Notes: a model not told the origin generated them from the letters alone. A stretch of DNA of 64,000 bases from Thalassocella blandensis (GCA_902141825.1 CABFPG010000006.1:124001-188000); one strand, 5' to 3'; counted from the first letter of the stretch, positions 18,700 to 28,338 are shown. Translations and numbers: made by a program.

Positions 18700-19051
18700 T
18701 AAAGTGTTAGTAGTCGATGATTCACCCGTAGATTTAGCCAATTTAAGAACCATTGTTGAAGAGGCGGGATATCAAGTTGTTACTGCATCCAATGGACGAG
18801 AAGCGTATGAAAAAGCACGATCCTTTCGTCCAGACGTCATTTTGATGGATGTTGTAATGGATGATATGGATGGTTTCGAAGCTTGCCGCACCATCACCAG
18901 TGACAATACGACCAACAATATTCCGGTGTATTTTGTGACGAGTAAAAATCAGAAAGCCGACCGTGTTTGGGGTGAACTGCAAGGTGGAAAAGGAATGATC
19001 ACCAAGCCGTACACACCCGACCAGATCATTCAAACAATTAGCGCAATTTAA
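18689..19051 (+). CDS. PilH-like single-domain response regulator
   Basis: I chose the ATG at 18689 (MPASKVLVVDDSPVDL, preceded by AGAGGA), which overlaps the upstream stop by 11 bases. The resulting 120-aa protein is only a receiver domain: acidic pair VVDDS, phospho-Asp in VILMDVVMDDMDG, Thr in YFVTSKNQKADR and Lys in MITKPYTPDQI. In Pil-Chp systems PilH acts with PilG downstream of the ChpA kinase to control type IV pilus motors. Confidence 0.82.
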   Translation: MPASKVLVVDDSPVDLANLRTIVEEAGYQVVTASNGREAYEKARSFRPDVILMDVVMDDMDGFEACRTITSDNTTNNIPVYFVTSKNQKADRVWGELQGGKGMITKPYTPDQIIQTISAI

Positions 19052-19059
19052 TAACCCCT

Positions 19060-19602
19060 GTGAAATCAACATCATCCACTATTAAATCAACGGGATTTGA
19101 ACAAGCCGAGCACATCGCTTTTCAAATCCCAAGCATCATTGAGAACGCGGACGAGTCGCCCAATACCTCTCATCTCGCTATTCGCCGATACGGTTTTTCA
19201 ATTGGAAGTTTTCACTTTCTCGCGCCACAAGGCTTGTTCTGTGAACTTCTGGTTGATCTGGATATAACCCCCTTACCTAATGCACCCACTCACATGGTTG
19301 GCTTGAGCAACCACCGCGGTAACATTATTCCGATTTATACTTTAGCGCCACTGCTCGGCCTGACGACAATCAAAAATAAATACGCCTATTTACTTGGCCA
19401 GCCTGAAGACGGTGCAGCACTGCTAATCAACGATAAGCCGGCACTGATAGATTTAACAGAAGCAGAAATGCTTGCCCACGGTCACGATAAATTGCCTACA
19501 CTTTTAAATGACTGTGTTGAACACAGCCACAATACGAAAGGCAACATTTGGCACGCGCTTGATCACAAAAGTCTGTTTCGAAAATTAGCTTCAGTCAGGT
19601 AG
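19060..19602 (+). CDS. PilI-like CheW-domain coupling protein
   Basis: This 180-aa cytoplasmic protein has one CheW domain (about 45-178; RRYGFSIGSFHFLAP, HMVGLSNHRGNIIPIYTLAPLLGL). The start is a GTG at 19060, eight bases after the PilH-like stop, with only a weak ribosome site, suggesting translational coupling. CheW-type adaptors link the receptor to the CheA kinase; its position between PilH- and PilJ-like genes matches PilI. Confidence 0.8.
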   Translation: MKSTSSTIKSTGFEQAEHIAFQIPSIIENADESPNTSHLAIRRYGFSIGSFHFLAPQGLFCELLVDLDITPLPNAPTHMVGLSNHRGNIIPIYTLAPLLGLTTIKNKYAYLLGQPEDGAALLINDKPALIDLTEAEMLAHGHDKLPTLLNDCVEHSHNTKGNIWHALDHKSLFRKLASVR

Positions 19603-19823
19603 CGTGCTGCGCTGAAATTCACTTTACGAAAGTTGCGCCTAGAACAAGCTTCAGCATGGAAAAATGTCGTCATCTACAACTTTCGTTATGAATAAGCTGA
19701 AATGGAATCTTTCACGGGGAGCACAAGAAGCTCGAGCCCCCAATCTTATTCAAAGATTTGCAGGCTTCGCGCAGTAACGCAATACACTGCTTTATTTCTG
19801 TCACTAAAAATGAGAACCGAATC

Positions 19824-22001
19824 ATGACCATCTTTAGCAAAATGCGGATCACACATAAAATCAGTGCCTTGATGATTGGGCTGGCCACTGGCTTTATTGC
19901 TATTGGTGTGACGTACTACATTCAGATCAATATTTCTCAGACGACCCAGGTTGCAGAGAAAGACGCATTTATATATCTGCAGAAACTCAATGAACTAAAG
20001 CAGCTTGAAGTAGAGCTTCGTTATGAAGCGGCGAACACCAACGCCATTAACAACATGCAGGCCTACGACAATGTAGAACAACAATTGTTAACAAAGATAG
20101 AAGAACTGCGTGAACAAAAGCTATCTCGAAATTTTAGTCCTCAGATTGCGAGTATCGAGGATGACATTAAAAGTTTCCAAAGCCTGGTCGAGAATAGAAT
20201 CAGTACGGAAAATGCGCTCGGCGATATTGCCACGGCAGGACCAATGAGCAGACTCAATAGTTATTCTGAGGAAGTGGGTAACATCGTCAGCAATAGCGGC
20301 AACGAAACAACCATCGATCGCTTTACTCAGTTTAAAATGAGTTTGCTGTCTTTTTTCAGCTCACCAAGCCAGGAAACCATGAAGGCTATCGAAACACACC
20401 TGGGGGAACTGTCAGAAAGCATTGCGTCGGATAAAAAGCTTTCGTTAAGTGATAGCGAACGTCAGCAAATGCTGAGCCGACTAACATCATTATTTACTCA
20501 GACCACTAATTTCGCAGAACAATATCTCGCTGCTGATACGGCCTTGACTAATCATCAAAATGCTTTGAATCAAAAAGTCAACAATCTCTTGCAGATTTCC
20601 GGCGACCACTGGCTTGCACAACTGGATGTCGCATCCGATAAATCAAAAGCGACGCAAGCTTCTGTTACCGCCATTATCTTTGTGGTTGCAATGGGTACCG
20701 CCGTCGGAATTTATCTTATTTACAAGAGTATCGTGTTCCCGATGGCTCACATGCAGAATGTTATTCGCCGGATTAATCGCGGCAAACTAAATGCTCGCGT
20801 GAAAATTATCGCCGATGACGAACTAGGTGATTTGGGCCGCGCCTTCAACACATTGTTCGATGAGAGAATTCAACAGCTTGAGTCTCAATCGAAAGAAAAT
20901 GATCGCTTAAACAACTCCATTATTTCCCTCATCCAGGCACTGGGCACCATTGCAAGAAAGGATCTTACGGTAAAAGTACCCGTGTCTTCGGACATTACCG
21001 GTACTATTTCCGATGCGGTAAACCTGCTTACCTCGGAAACCGCCTCTACCTTACGAGAGGTGAACAATATTTCTCAGGAAGTCAACCAGGTGTCGGATAA
21101 CCTGCAAGAACAATCTCAGCTTGTTATGCAGATTGCAGAAAGCGAACGACGTCAGATTCTTGCAACCGCGAAAGCTCTGAAAATGTTAGCCACAGCAATG
21201 ACCGATGTTGCCATGCATTCCGAACAGGCCGATAAATCCGCCACCCAGGCAATTCGCAGTACCCAATCAGCCAAGCATACCGTATTGGAAACGGTTGAAG
21301 GTATTCGCACTATTCGAGAAACCATTTCCGAAACAGAAAAACGTATGAAACGTTTGGGGGATCGTTCACAAGAAGTCAGCGGTATCGTAAACCTGATCAA
21401 CACCATTGCTGAACGAACGCATATTCTGGCACTGAATGCGAGTATGCATGCGGCATCAGCAGGGGAAGCCGGTAAAGGCTTTGCGGTGGTTGCCGAAGAA
21501 GTACAACGTTTGGCAGAAAGCGCTCGTCAGTCTACAGATGAAATTTCTTCCATGGTAAACAACATGCGGGTAGAAACATCCGATACCGTTACCATCATGA
21601 ACACTCTAATCTCACAAGTGGCTGAGGGCTCACGCTTAGCGGAACAAGCCGGTAAGCAGATGGACATTACGGAGACGGCAACAAAAGAGCTGGTGGAAAC
21701 GGTGAAACGTATTGCCAGCGAGTCCGTACAACAGGCGGCTGTAGCAAACAAAGTAAAAGATCGCGCAACGCTCATTAAAAACTTCTCGGATAAAACCGAG
21801 AAGCAGCTACAACAACAGAAACGCTTTACCGATGCCTTGCGTCACTGCGCCACTACGCTCGTTGAGCAGGTCAGTGTCTTCCGCCTACCTGAAGGCAAAG
21901 AGCCAGTTAAACCTTTGATTCATACAATTGAACCCGACATTGATGAAGAATTTGATGGCTTGATCGATGAAGAAGATACGCCCATGAGTTCCGTCGGTTA
22001 A
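19824..22001 (+). CDS. PilJ-like methyl-accepting chemotaxis protein
   Basis: I chose the ATG at 19824 (MTIFSKMRITHKISALMIG) rather than an upstream TTG, giving about 725 aa. Two membrane helices (about 16-36 and 290-310) bracket a mostly helical periplasmic domain. HAMP-type linkers follow, and a long cytoplasmic coiled coil has the kinase-contact hairpin LINTIAERTHILALNASMHAA and EAGKGFAVVAEEVQRLAESAR. In this cluster it should be the sensor feeding the ChpA-like kinase. The tail is acidic and lacks a CheR-docking pentapeptide. Confidence 0.85.
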   Translation: MTIFSKMRITHKISALMIGLATGFIAIGVTYYIQINISQTTQVAEKDAFIYLQKLNELKQLEVELRYEAANTNAINNMQAYDNVEQQLLTKIEELREQKLSRNFSPQIASIEDDIKSFQSLVENRISTENALGDIATAGPMSRLNSYSEEVGNIVSNSGNETTIDRFTQFKMSLLSFFSSPSQETMKAIETHLGELSESIASDKKLSLSDSERQQMLSRLTSLFTQTTNFAEQYLAADTALTNHQNALNQKVNNLLQISGDHWLAQLDVASDKSKATQASVTAIIFVVAMGTAVGIYLIYKSIVFPMAHMQNVIRRINRGKLNARVKIIADDELGDLGRAFNTLFDERIQQLESQSKENDRLNNSIISLIQALGTIARKDLTVKVPVSSDITGTISDAVNLLTSETASTLREVNNISQEVNQVSDNLQEQSQLVMQIAESERRQILATAKALKMLATAMTDVAMHSEQADKSATQAIRSTQSAKHTVLETVEGIRTIRETISETEKRMKRLGDRSQEVSGIVNLINTIAERTHILALNASMHAASAGEAGKGFAVVAEEVQRLAESARQSTDEISSMVNNMRVETSDTVTIMNTLISQVAEGSRLAEQAGKQMDITETATKELVETVKRIASESVQQAAVANKVKDRATLIKNFSDKTEKQLQQQKRFTDALRHCATTLVEQVSVFRLPEGKEPVKPLIHTIEPDIDEEFDGLIDEEDTPMSSVG

Positions 22002-22059
22002 CACCGCAGCTCTTTTCACGAGATATAGCAAACTGGCAATAGATTAAAAGGGCTAAGCG

Positions 22060-25000
22060 GTGCAAGCAAATACCGATCATCCACTGAGTAATGAACAACA
22101 GGATATTGTTGACTTACTGCTGCATGAACTAACTGAACTTGCCGAGAAAGATCATGAAGTTCTCGACAACGGTAAATTTTCCGAGCAGGAGGAATTACTC
22201 TATGAACATTATATTCACTTAGAACACATAGCGAACGCAGTCGAGTTGGCGGGATTAACCGGTTTAGCCAGCTGCTGCAAAACCTTATCAGTAAACTTTA
22301 AGATTCTCAGCGAGACTCAAACCGCCGCTCCTGACGATCTCAATCCCCCCATGAGTCAATGGGCAACGTTTTTTCTCAATTATTTACAGGACTTAGGTCG
22401 CCCGCAACTGGAACATGAACACTGTGAGAAACTGGTCGCCTTTCTCGCACAACCGAGTTTACCTAAAGCATTTACAGATGCAGAAGTCACACGGGTTATT
22501 GAGCAGTTTGATTTGTCATTTCTCGCCTCCTTCAATGACGAAGATGACAATCCAATTCCCACCGAAGTACGCGAAGAAATGTTGTCACTGGAAATTCCTC
22601 CAGATGTACGCCCTGAACTGCTGCAGGGAATGTTGATAGAACTACCGGAGCAAATGCGTCAATTTGAGCAGTCAGTGACAGCGTTCTTGCGTACGGACCA
22701 GTTTTCCGACCTGGCTCAGGCACAGCGCGTAGCGCACACCATAAAAGGTGCCGCCAATACGGTTGCCATTCAAGGGTTAGCCAATCTTACTCACTACACC
22801 GAAGACCTGATGGAAACGGCAGCAAAGCATTTAGACAGTGCACCTACGGGGTTTGAAGATCTGCTAATTCAATTAAGCGATTGTCTGGCAACAACCGCTG
22901 AATTTTTAAATCACGAAGGACCAGCGCCAACAGATCTTAAAGACGTACTGCAAATGTTGTTCGACTGGCTGAATCAGCTAAAGCATGGTGATACTGGCAA
23001 ACACGTCTCCGATAACAAGCCCTCGGTAGAGGCCAATGCTGAAAAGGTTGAAAAGGTTGAAAAGGATACTAATAGTAAATCACAAACAGCAAGAACCGAT
23101 AGCGCTGGGGTCAAGCACAATCAAGCACACGAAAAACGCGAACAGAACGATACAGCTCTTAGCACAGACACTGAAAGCGATTTAACGCCTTTACACGATG
23201 TCAAAACGACGGTTGAAGCAAGCGCATCTGCAGTCGCAACACAGAATACCCTGAAAGACACAAGTTCTGCAGCGACACACACCGTAGCGCAGGTTAACCC
23301 CCTAAGTGAAGACGACAGCGGGAAAGCTGTCGAAGAAAACGAGCGCTTTATTAATTTGCCAGAATCCCGGGCACACGAACTGCTCCGGCTTTCTGGGGAA
23401 GTGCAAATTGCCAATAATCAGGTGAATTCACAAATAGGTTCCATGCAAAACAGTCTGGTTCAAACTGAGCGTTTCCATAACCAGATAAAAGAGATGGCGT
23501 CTGAACTGGAAACACTGGTGCAAACACAAAGTGCCTTGAAGGCTGCGTCGCAAAAGCAAAGTGACGATGAAATAGATCCTCTGGAAATGGATCGATTTAA
23601 TGAGCTGCATACCTTTGCCAACCAACTGCTCGAATTAACCACCGACTCCTACGAAAGTATTTCCAATATCGAACAGCAGATTCGAGAATTAAACACACTC
23701 AATTTACAACAAAAGCGGCTGAACGATGACAATCAGCATATTTTGTTGCAATTAAACTTAACCTCCGCCGAACAACTTACTTCGCGCTTTATGCGATGTG
23801 TTCGTCAGGCCTGCCGTCTTACGGGAAAATCAGCCAATTTGAGTATCGAAGGGGAAAAGCTGCTGCTCGATAATCGCGTATTGAACCGCATTGCAGACCC
23901 TATAATGCACTTACTGCGCAACGCGATAGACCACGGTCTGGAAGCAAGCAGTGAAATTCGAGAGCGAGCGGGCAAAACCGCAGAGGGAAACCTTAAACTG
24001 AGTTTTATTAATCACGGCGATACCATCAAAATCGAATGCCAGGATGATGGCCGAGGTTTGAATTACGGCAGAATTCAAGAAACGGCTATCAAGCGCGGAT
24101 TATTGCCAGAAAACATAGAAGCCAATGAAAACCTGTTAAACCAGATTATCTGTATGCCCGGCTTTTCAACACGCGAATCTGCGTCACAAACATCAGGCAG
24201 AGGCATAGGACTGGATTCCGCTATCGCAGATATTCGCGCCTTAAAAGGACACGTTTCCATCGAGTCTGAGAAGGACAAGGGATGTAAATTTACCATCACT
24301 GTACCCACCAGTATTCTCACATCGCACGCGCTACTGGTGCAATGCTCAACTCGAAAAGCCATGCAACACTACGCGATTACCAGTCGCGCCTTCGAACAGA
24401 TTATTTATGTTGAAGCAAATGATTTTATACAGAACCAGGATGGTGTCTTTTTTGAATACAAAGAAAAGCAAATTCCGGTTCACACACTCAATGAATTGCT
24501 TGGGGTCATCACCCTGCAGGATGAAGAAGCCACAGCCATATTAATTACAAAACGAGAAGACGGCCAACATATCGCAATTGCCGTGGAACGTATTGTTGCC
24601 AGTCAGGCATTTGTAATTAAGCCTCTTAATCGCTACTCCTATCCAGTTCCAGGTGTCATTGGTGCAACAATCCTCGGTGACGGTACGGTTTCCCCCGTAA
24701 TCGACCTGCATGAATTGCCCAGCATGAACCTTACACCTGAAGAATTTAATCTGGTGCAAGATCAGCGTGCAAAAATTATTGCAGAACAGCGTGCAAACTA
24801 TGTAGAACCTCCTGCAGCACTCATCGTGGACGACTCCCTCAGTGCACGTCGTACGCTCGCACAATTTGTTGCAGACCTGGGCATGAATGTTTATACCGCT
24901 AAAGATGGCTTCGATGCGATCAGCGTCATGGAAGAACGCAAACCATCGCTGATGCTGGTGGATCTTGAAATGCCGCGCATGAATGGTTTGGAATTAACGG

Positions 25001-25200
25001 CACATATTCGCGGTCGTCAGGAATTTAAAGACATTCCCGTAATTATGATTACCTCCCGCTCCACCTCTCGCCACATGGAAATGGCCAGACGCGCTGGCGT
25101 TACAAAGTATTTAACCAAGCCGTGGTCCGATGATGAGTTGATGAGCTGTATTGAGGAAGAACTGAAAGCGGCAGAAAAAGTCACAGCGGTGGCCAGCTAA
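22060..25200 (+). CDS. ChpA-like hybrid chemotaxis histidine kinase (Hpt-HATPase-CheW-REC)
   Basis: This 1046-aa protein starts at a GTG 58 bp after the pilJ-like stop. Its order is: an N-terminal PilL/ChpA-like helical region; one Hpt domain (phospho-His226 in AHTIKGAANTV); a low-complexity Glu/Lys/Ser/Thr linker (about 320-420); a dimerisation helix bundle; a CheA-type ATPase (N-box LLRNAIDHGLE, G-box DDGRGLNYG, GRGIGLDS); a CheW domain; and a C-terminal receiver (LIVDDSLSARRT, MLVDLEMPRMNG). P. aeruginosa ChpA is far larger with many Hpt-type domains, so this is a compact version. It phosphorylates the two upstream receivers. Confidence 0.87.
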   Translation: MQANTDHPLSNEQQDIVDLLLHELTELAEKDHEVLDNGKFSEQEELLYEHYIHLEHIANAVELAGLTGLASCCKTLSVNFKILSETQTAAPDDLNPPMSQWATFFLNYLQDLGRPQLEHEHCEKLVAFLAQPSLPKAFTDAEVTRVIEQFDLSFLASFNDEDDNPIPTEVREEMLSLEIPPDVRPELLQGMLIELPEQMRQFEQSVTAFLRTDQFSDLAQAQRVAHTIKGAANTVAIQGLANLTHYTEDLMETAAKHLDSAPTGFEDLLIQLSDCLATTAEFLNHEGPAPTDLKDVLQMLFDWLNQLKHGDTGKHVSDNKPSVEANAEKVEKVEKDTNSKSQTARTDSAGVKHNQAHEKREQNDTALSTDTESDLTPLHDVKTTVEASASAVATQNTLKDTSSAATHTVAQVNPLSEDDSGKAVEENERFINLPESRAHELLRLSGEVQIANNQVNSQIGSMQNSLVQTERFHNQIKEMASELETLVQTQSALKAASQKQSDDEIDPLEMDRFNELHTFANQLLELTTDSYESISNIEQQIRELNTLNLQQKRLNDDNQHILLQLNLTSAEQLTSRFMRCVRQACRLTGKSANLSIEGEKLLLDNRVLNRIADPIMHLLRNAIDHGLEASSEIRERAGKTAEGNLKLSFINHGDTIKIECQDDGRGLNYGRIQETAIKRGLLPENIEANENLLNQIICMPGFSTRESASQTSGRGIGLDSAIADIRALKGHVSIESEKDKGCKFTITVPTSILTSHALLVQCSTRKAMQHYAITSRAFEQIIYVEANDFIQNQDGVFFEYKEKQIPVHTLNELLGVITLQDEEATAILITKREDGQHIAIAVERIVASQAFVIKPLNRYSYPVPGVIGATILGDGTVSPVIDLHELPSMNLTPEEFNLVQDQRAKIIAEQRANYVEPPAALIVDDSLSARRTLAQFVADLGMNVYTAKDGFDAISVMEERKPSLMLVDLEMPRMNGLELTAHIRGRQEFKDIPVIMITSRSTSRHMEMARRAGVTKYLTKPWSDDELMSCIEEELKAAEKVTAVAS

Positions 25201-25249
25201 ACATCCGGACTTCAGCGCTGTAAAAACTACTCCTTAGAACATGGTGCAA

Positions 25250-25281
25250 CAGGGAAATCACAATGTTAAGTGACTTCCCTG
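25250..25281 (+). terminator. Probable terminator hairpin after chpA-like gene
   Basis: A 12-bp stem with one G/T wobble (cagggaaatcac paired with gtgacttccctg) and an eight-base loop lies 50 bp after the stop. It is followed by a T-rich but not pure T stretch. Confidence 0.55.
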
Positions 25282-25328
25282 CTTTGCTTTCTCGAGATGT
25301 TTCTCGGGATGTTTATCGGGCGGGATGC

Positions 25329-26240
25329 TTATCGGGCAGTTAGTCTAAACCAATTGAGGTTGTACCCCCCACCCAAGGCATGAATGGCTAACTTTTGTGA
25401 TCCGGCATTTAAGAATACTGCATGAGAAATTGTCGTCCAGTTCTGCCAGTCTCCCGTAGCAGGTACGGTAATTGTGCCATAATCAGGAGCGCCCCCAGCT
25501 TTTTCCAACTCAATCTGGCCTCCGCCATAAGGACTAGCCACGCGATACTCAACTGTGTACTCCCCTGTAACGGGAATAATCACATCGTAGACCATCCAAT
25601 CATCATCCTCGATCCAGCCAACATTTTGGCCACCTTCAACCGAACCTTCTAATTGAATTCCCTTCATCAACTGATAGTGTTCTGCTTCAACCATCAGACT
25701 GTTACCCGTAGTGCGACCACCATTTACCGATGTGATATTTTTAAAGAACGTCGCATCTGCAGGAATGCCGCCAGGGTTTTCGCTGTAAAGTAAAGACTCA
25801 CAATGACGAATAAAATTACCCGGAATATTCCAGGACTCAAATGAAATGCCATTGGTATCGGACAGACCTGGACGAACGTTCCAGGTAGCATCAGCTTGAA
25901 AAAGAGCGTCGCCGTAGTTGGAATCAACCCACACCTCACCGTTGCGATGACGCAAAAACTTGCCAGGAAAATTAACCGACTCGAGAGACACTGCATTGGG
26001 GTCTGCCAGACCAGGAACCATTTTGAATTGACTGTCCCCAAGCGGATTAACACCAGCATCTATACGTCCACGCGATTCTGCATGACGAATGTAACGGTCA
26101 GGAAAATTAGCCGAACGTAACTGCACAAATTCACCCGGTCCCCCTGCTGGAGTCATTTGTACATGGTGAGGCTGCGGTACACCAATATTCGGCGTGCCAT
26201 CATGATGCCAACTAATACGTTGAATACCGCTCAGTTCCAA
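25329..26240 (-). pseudogene. 3' remnant of a secreted GH43-AbfB-CBM6 arabinan/xylan-type enzyme
   Basis: The frame begins at a TTG and is preceded by an in-frame TAG, with no signal peptide. The first residues (IQRISWHHDGTPNIGVP) look like the last strand of a GH43 catalytic domain. Next is an AbfB/CBM42 beta-trefoil with three repeats (FVQLRSANFPDRYIRH, VSLESVNFPGKFLRH, ISFESWNIPGNFIRH). A CBM6 closes the protein (MVEAEHYQL...GWIEDDDWMVYDV...NLNWFRL). The catalytic domain and export signal are missing, so the gene was cut near 26240, where the accessory island begins. It is probably non-functional. Confidence 0.8.
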
Positions 26241-26361
26241 TCTTCTCTAACAACGCAATAGCTTGATGACGGTTTTCAGATTCTACAACTAGCGCGACAC
26301 AACCGGAATACAGCCCAGCGCCTAAGAATTTGAGAATTTTTTCTAGCGAATTTGACTTCAT
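26212..26361 (-). CDS. 49-codon open frame spanning the island junction
   Basis: An ATG at 26361 opens a 49-aa frame (starts MKSNSLEKILKFLGAG, later VALVVESENRHQ) that ends out of frame inside the GH43 remnant. Its 3' half therefore comes from the broken host gene. It may be the 5' part of a former island gene that lost its own end. The ribosome site is weak and I do not recognise a family. Confidence 0.22.
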   Translation of the reverse strand: MKSNSLEKILKFLGAGLYSGCVALVVESENRHQAIALLEKIGTERYSTY

Positions 26362-26380
26362 TAATTAGCATACCTAGGTT

Positions 26381-26415
26381 TGTCATAGAAATGACAGCTT
26401 TGTCGTAGAAACTCC
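26381..26415. repeat. Two 20-bp-spaced direct repeats at left edge of element A
   Basis: TGTCATAGAAA (26381) and TGTCGTAGAAA (26401) are near-identical and exactly 20 bases apart, the spacing of transposase-binding repeats at Tn7/Tn402-type ends. The first also forms a 6-bp inverted repeat with ATGACA. They may be part of the left end of element A, but similarity to the right-end repeats is weak. Confidence 0.35.
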
Positions 26416-27999
26416 TTAAATGCTAGAATTGAAAGTATCTTCCCGTCCAAGCATATCGAAGGCAAAGCGTATATTCTCTTCAGTTGGTTCTAAATCCCGC
26501 AACCAGCGTATTTTTAGCCCAACAAATCGCGCCCACTCAACGCCTTTCTTGAACCGCCTCATATCCTTGTTCTTTGCTGCAAGCTCGACATAAAGGTTAA
26601 TTAAGTCATATTGTTTTCTACCAGCACTATATTTCGCATGGTTGAACGCACTCTCTGCGAAGGGCATTGCGCTTTCATAATCCTCGTTTTTATATCGGAT
26701 CACTGCCCTGAGCCAAGGCCCAACCCACTTCAACTGCTCTTCAAGGTATTGCTTCTTTAGATCAGTTTCATAGTCATCAACATCAAGATCACTCATCGCC
26801 GATGACTTTAAGGTGAGGGCACTACCAAATGCTTCAACAAATCCATCAGGGATTTTCTTCTGATGCCACTCCTCTAGGCAGGACATACAGGCCTGCACAG
26901 GATATTCACCAAACTGCTGTATCAATCTTCCTTCAGTAGCCCTTACTGCTTTCACCTCTCCACCGTCGGCCAGAATCTCTTGAATCTTTGCACTGCACCC
27001 GTACATTCGATCAGCGACCGTTCTCCAGTGTCTGCCAGAAACCTGATACCAGATTGCATCCTGTTGTGACCGCAGGCCTTGGTCATTTTCTAGAACGTCT
27101 TCAACTTTACTACGGTTCATCTGGACTTCGCTTTCCAACCACTTTCGGTGCTTCTGATAGCTTTCGATACACTGTTTTAAAAATGCCACCCCAAATGATT
27201 TTTCAATTCTCATGCACAGGTCAGTGGAGAGCCGTGCGATAAAAAGTATGCAGTAGAGGTTGTCTCTGAGAGCTATAGGAAAGTTGCGCCTTTCAGAATT
27301 CTCCTCGCACACAGCCAGATTCTCGAAAGCACGGGAGAAGGTCCAATGCAGTCCGCTCCAGGATGGCATATGCGATCCTTTGAGCCACTTTCTGGCATTC
27401 TCGATGTTCTGCTCTTGCTCAGAGTGATTTGCATCTTCGGCTCGATTTGAATAATGGAATCTCTCCAGTTTTATATCAAGCAGGTCATAAATCCAACGCA
27501 TTACTTTGGCAAGGGGCCAGCTGATACTCCCATTTTCTACAGTGGGAAGATACCAGTCATCATCAGAAGGGTAGATGAACCCCAGCCCAGCCATATTTGT
27601 TCGAAGCAAATGCTTGGGAACAGAGAACGCCAACCGAGGGATCGCATGATTGATACAAAACCATTCGATCGTTTCCTTTTCAGAGAGGAATGTACCATCT
27701 GACTTAATCGTCGAGTTGTAGACCTCATACACATCCCACAAGGTTTCGCAGATCGCAAACCGGATTTCATCACGCCTTACTGCACTTCCAATTATTTCGG
27801 ACACCTCGGCGATAATTTCACTGATGTTCTCCTCCAGCCGCCCCTCTTCATTCGCAAGTCGCTGAAGTTTCTTCTGAATTCGCTTTTTGTCGGTCTCATC
27901 GAGACTGTCAATATCGCTCCTTTTACGAGGCAAGACCCCTAGGACATCAACGGCAAACCGAATCGTTTGACCAAGCGATGGGAAAGAATATTTGGTCAT
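26416..27999 (-). CDS. Unknown 527-aa helical protein, cargo of element A
   Basis: I do not recognise this family. The 527-aa protein has no signal peptide or membrane segment and appears almost entirely alpha-helical. A charged heptad-like stretch lies near residues 35-70 (KKRIQKKLQRLANEEGRLEENISEI). A C-terminal half of paired helices (YENEDYESAMPFAESAFNHAKYS-like, about 430-490) resembles TPR-type repeats. No catalytic motif was found. It lies 53 bp after the Asn-rich small gene on the same strand, ahead of the element's right end. By location it is accessory cargo and could be defensive, but nothing in the sequence proves that. Confidence 0.7.
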   Translation of the reverse strand: MTKYSFPSLGQTIRFAVDVLGVLPRKRSDIDSLDETDKKRIQKKLQRLANEEGRLEENISEIIAEVSEIIGSAVRRDEIRFAICETLWDVYEVYNSTIKSDGTFLSEKETIEWFCINHAIPRLAFSVPKHLLRTNMAGLGFIYPSDDDWYLPTVENGSISWPLAKVMRWIYDLLDIKLERFHYSNRAEDANHSEQEQNIENARKWLKGSHMPSWSGLHWTFSRAFENLAVCEENSERRNFPIALRDNLYCILFIARLSTDLCMRIEKSFGVAFLKQCIESYQKHRKWLESEVQMNRSKVEDVLENDQGLRSQQDAIWYQVSGRHWRTVADRMYGCSAKIQEILADGGEVKAVRATEGRLIQQFGEYPVQACMSCLEEWHQKKIPDGFVEAFGSALTLKSSAMSDLDVDDYETDLKKQYLEEQLKWVGPWLRAVIRYKNEDYESAMPFAESAFNHAKYSAGRKQYDLINLYVELAAKNKDMRRFKKGVEWARFVGLKIRWLRDLEPTEENIRFAFDMLGREDTFNSSI

Positions 28000-28052
28000 A
28001 TAGATCTCTTATCTGCCAGTCTCCGTCGACGTTCCGACGGAGACTGGTGGTC

Positions 28053-28208
28053 TTATTTCCTGTTTGGATTAAGTTGCCCACCGCGATTTCCATGAACCAT
28101 GGCATTTGCTCTGTTCGTGCCTTTGGTTCCAGAATTTGAGTTGAGCTGGTTCGCATGGTGATTTCGTTGCTGCTGGTTCATGGTACTGCTTTGCTTTGAC
28201 TTAGACAT
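28053..28208 (-). CDS. Asn/Gln-rich 51-aa disordered small protein
   Basis: I chose the ATG at 28208 (MSKSKQSSTMNQQQ), which has GGAG about eight bases upstream. The peptide is rich in Asn, Gln, Ser and Gly (NHHANQLNSNSGTKGTN, GNRGGQLNPN), has no hydrophobic core and must be disordered. I recall similar Asn-rich small proteins annotated as hypothetical in marine gammaproteobacteria. It precedes the 527-aa gene and a strong terminator separates it from the element's right end. Function unknown. Confidence 0.6.
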   Translation of the reverse strand: MSKSKQSSTMNQQQRNHHANQLNSNSGTKGTNRANAMVHGNRGGQLNPNRK

Positions 28209-28301
28209 AATGTCTTCTCCATCAGTAAATTGAGAACTGATCATAAGCCTCACAGCCCCCAGAGATCACCGGGGATTTTGGAGACGAACTTTTCACGACA
28301 A

Positions 28302-28338
28302 TAAAAAGCCCCGGCAAATCGAGTTTGGCGGGGCTTTT
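28302..28338. terminator. Bidirectional rho-independent terminator
   Basis: A long stem, AAAAGCCCC paired with GGGGCTTTT and extended inward by five more pairs with one mismatch, has a short TCGAG loop. A-run and T-run flank it. It lies upstream of the Asn-rich gene and next to element A's right end, and would block read-through from either side. Confidence 0.8.

Noticed and set aside
26247-26300. Transposon terminus directly at the GH43 breakpoint
   Set aside because: A cttct pentamer is present at 26242, but no TGT terminus or repeat follows it, so the exact left end of element A cannot be placed there.
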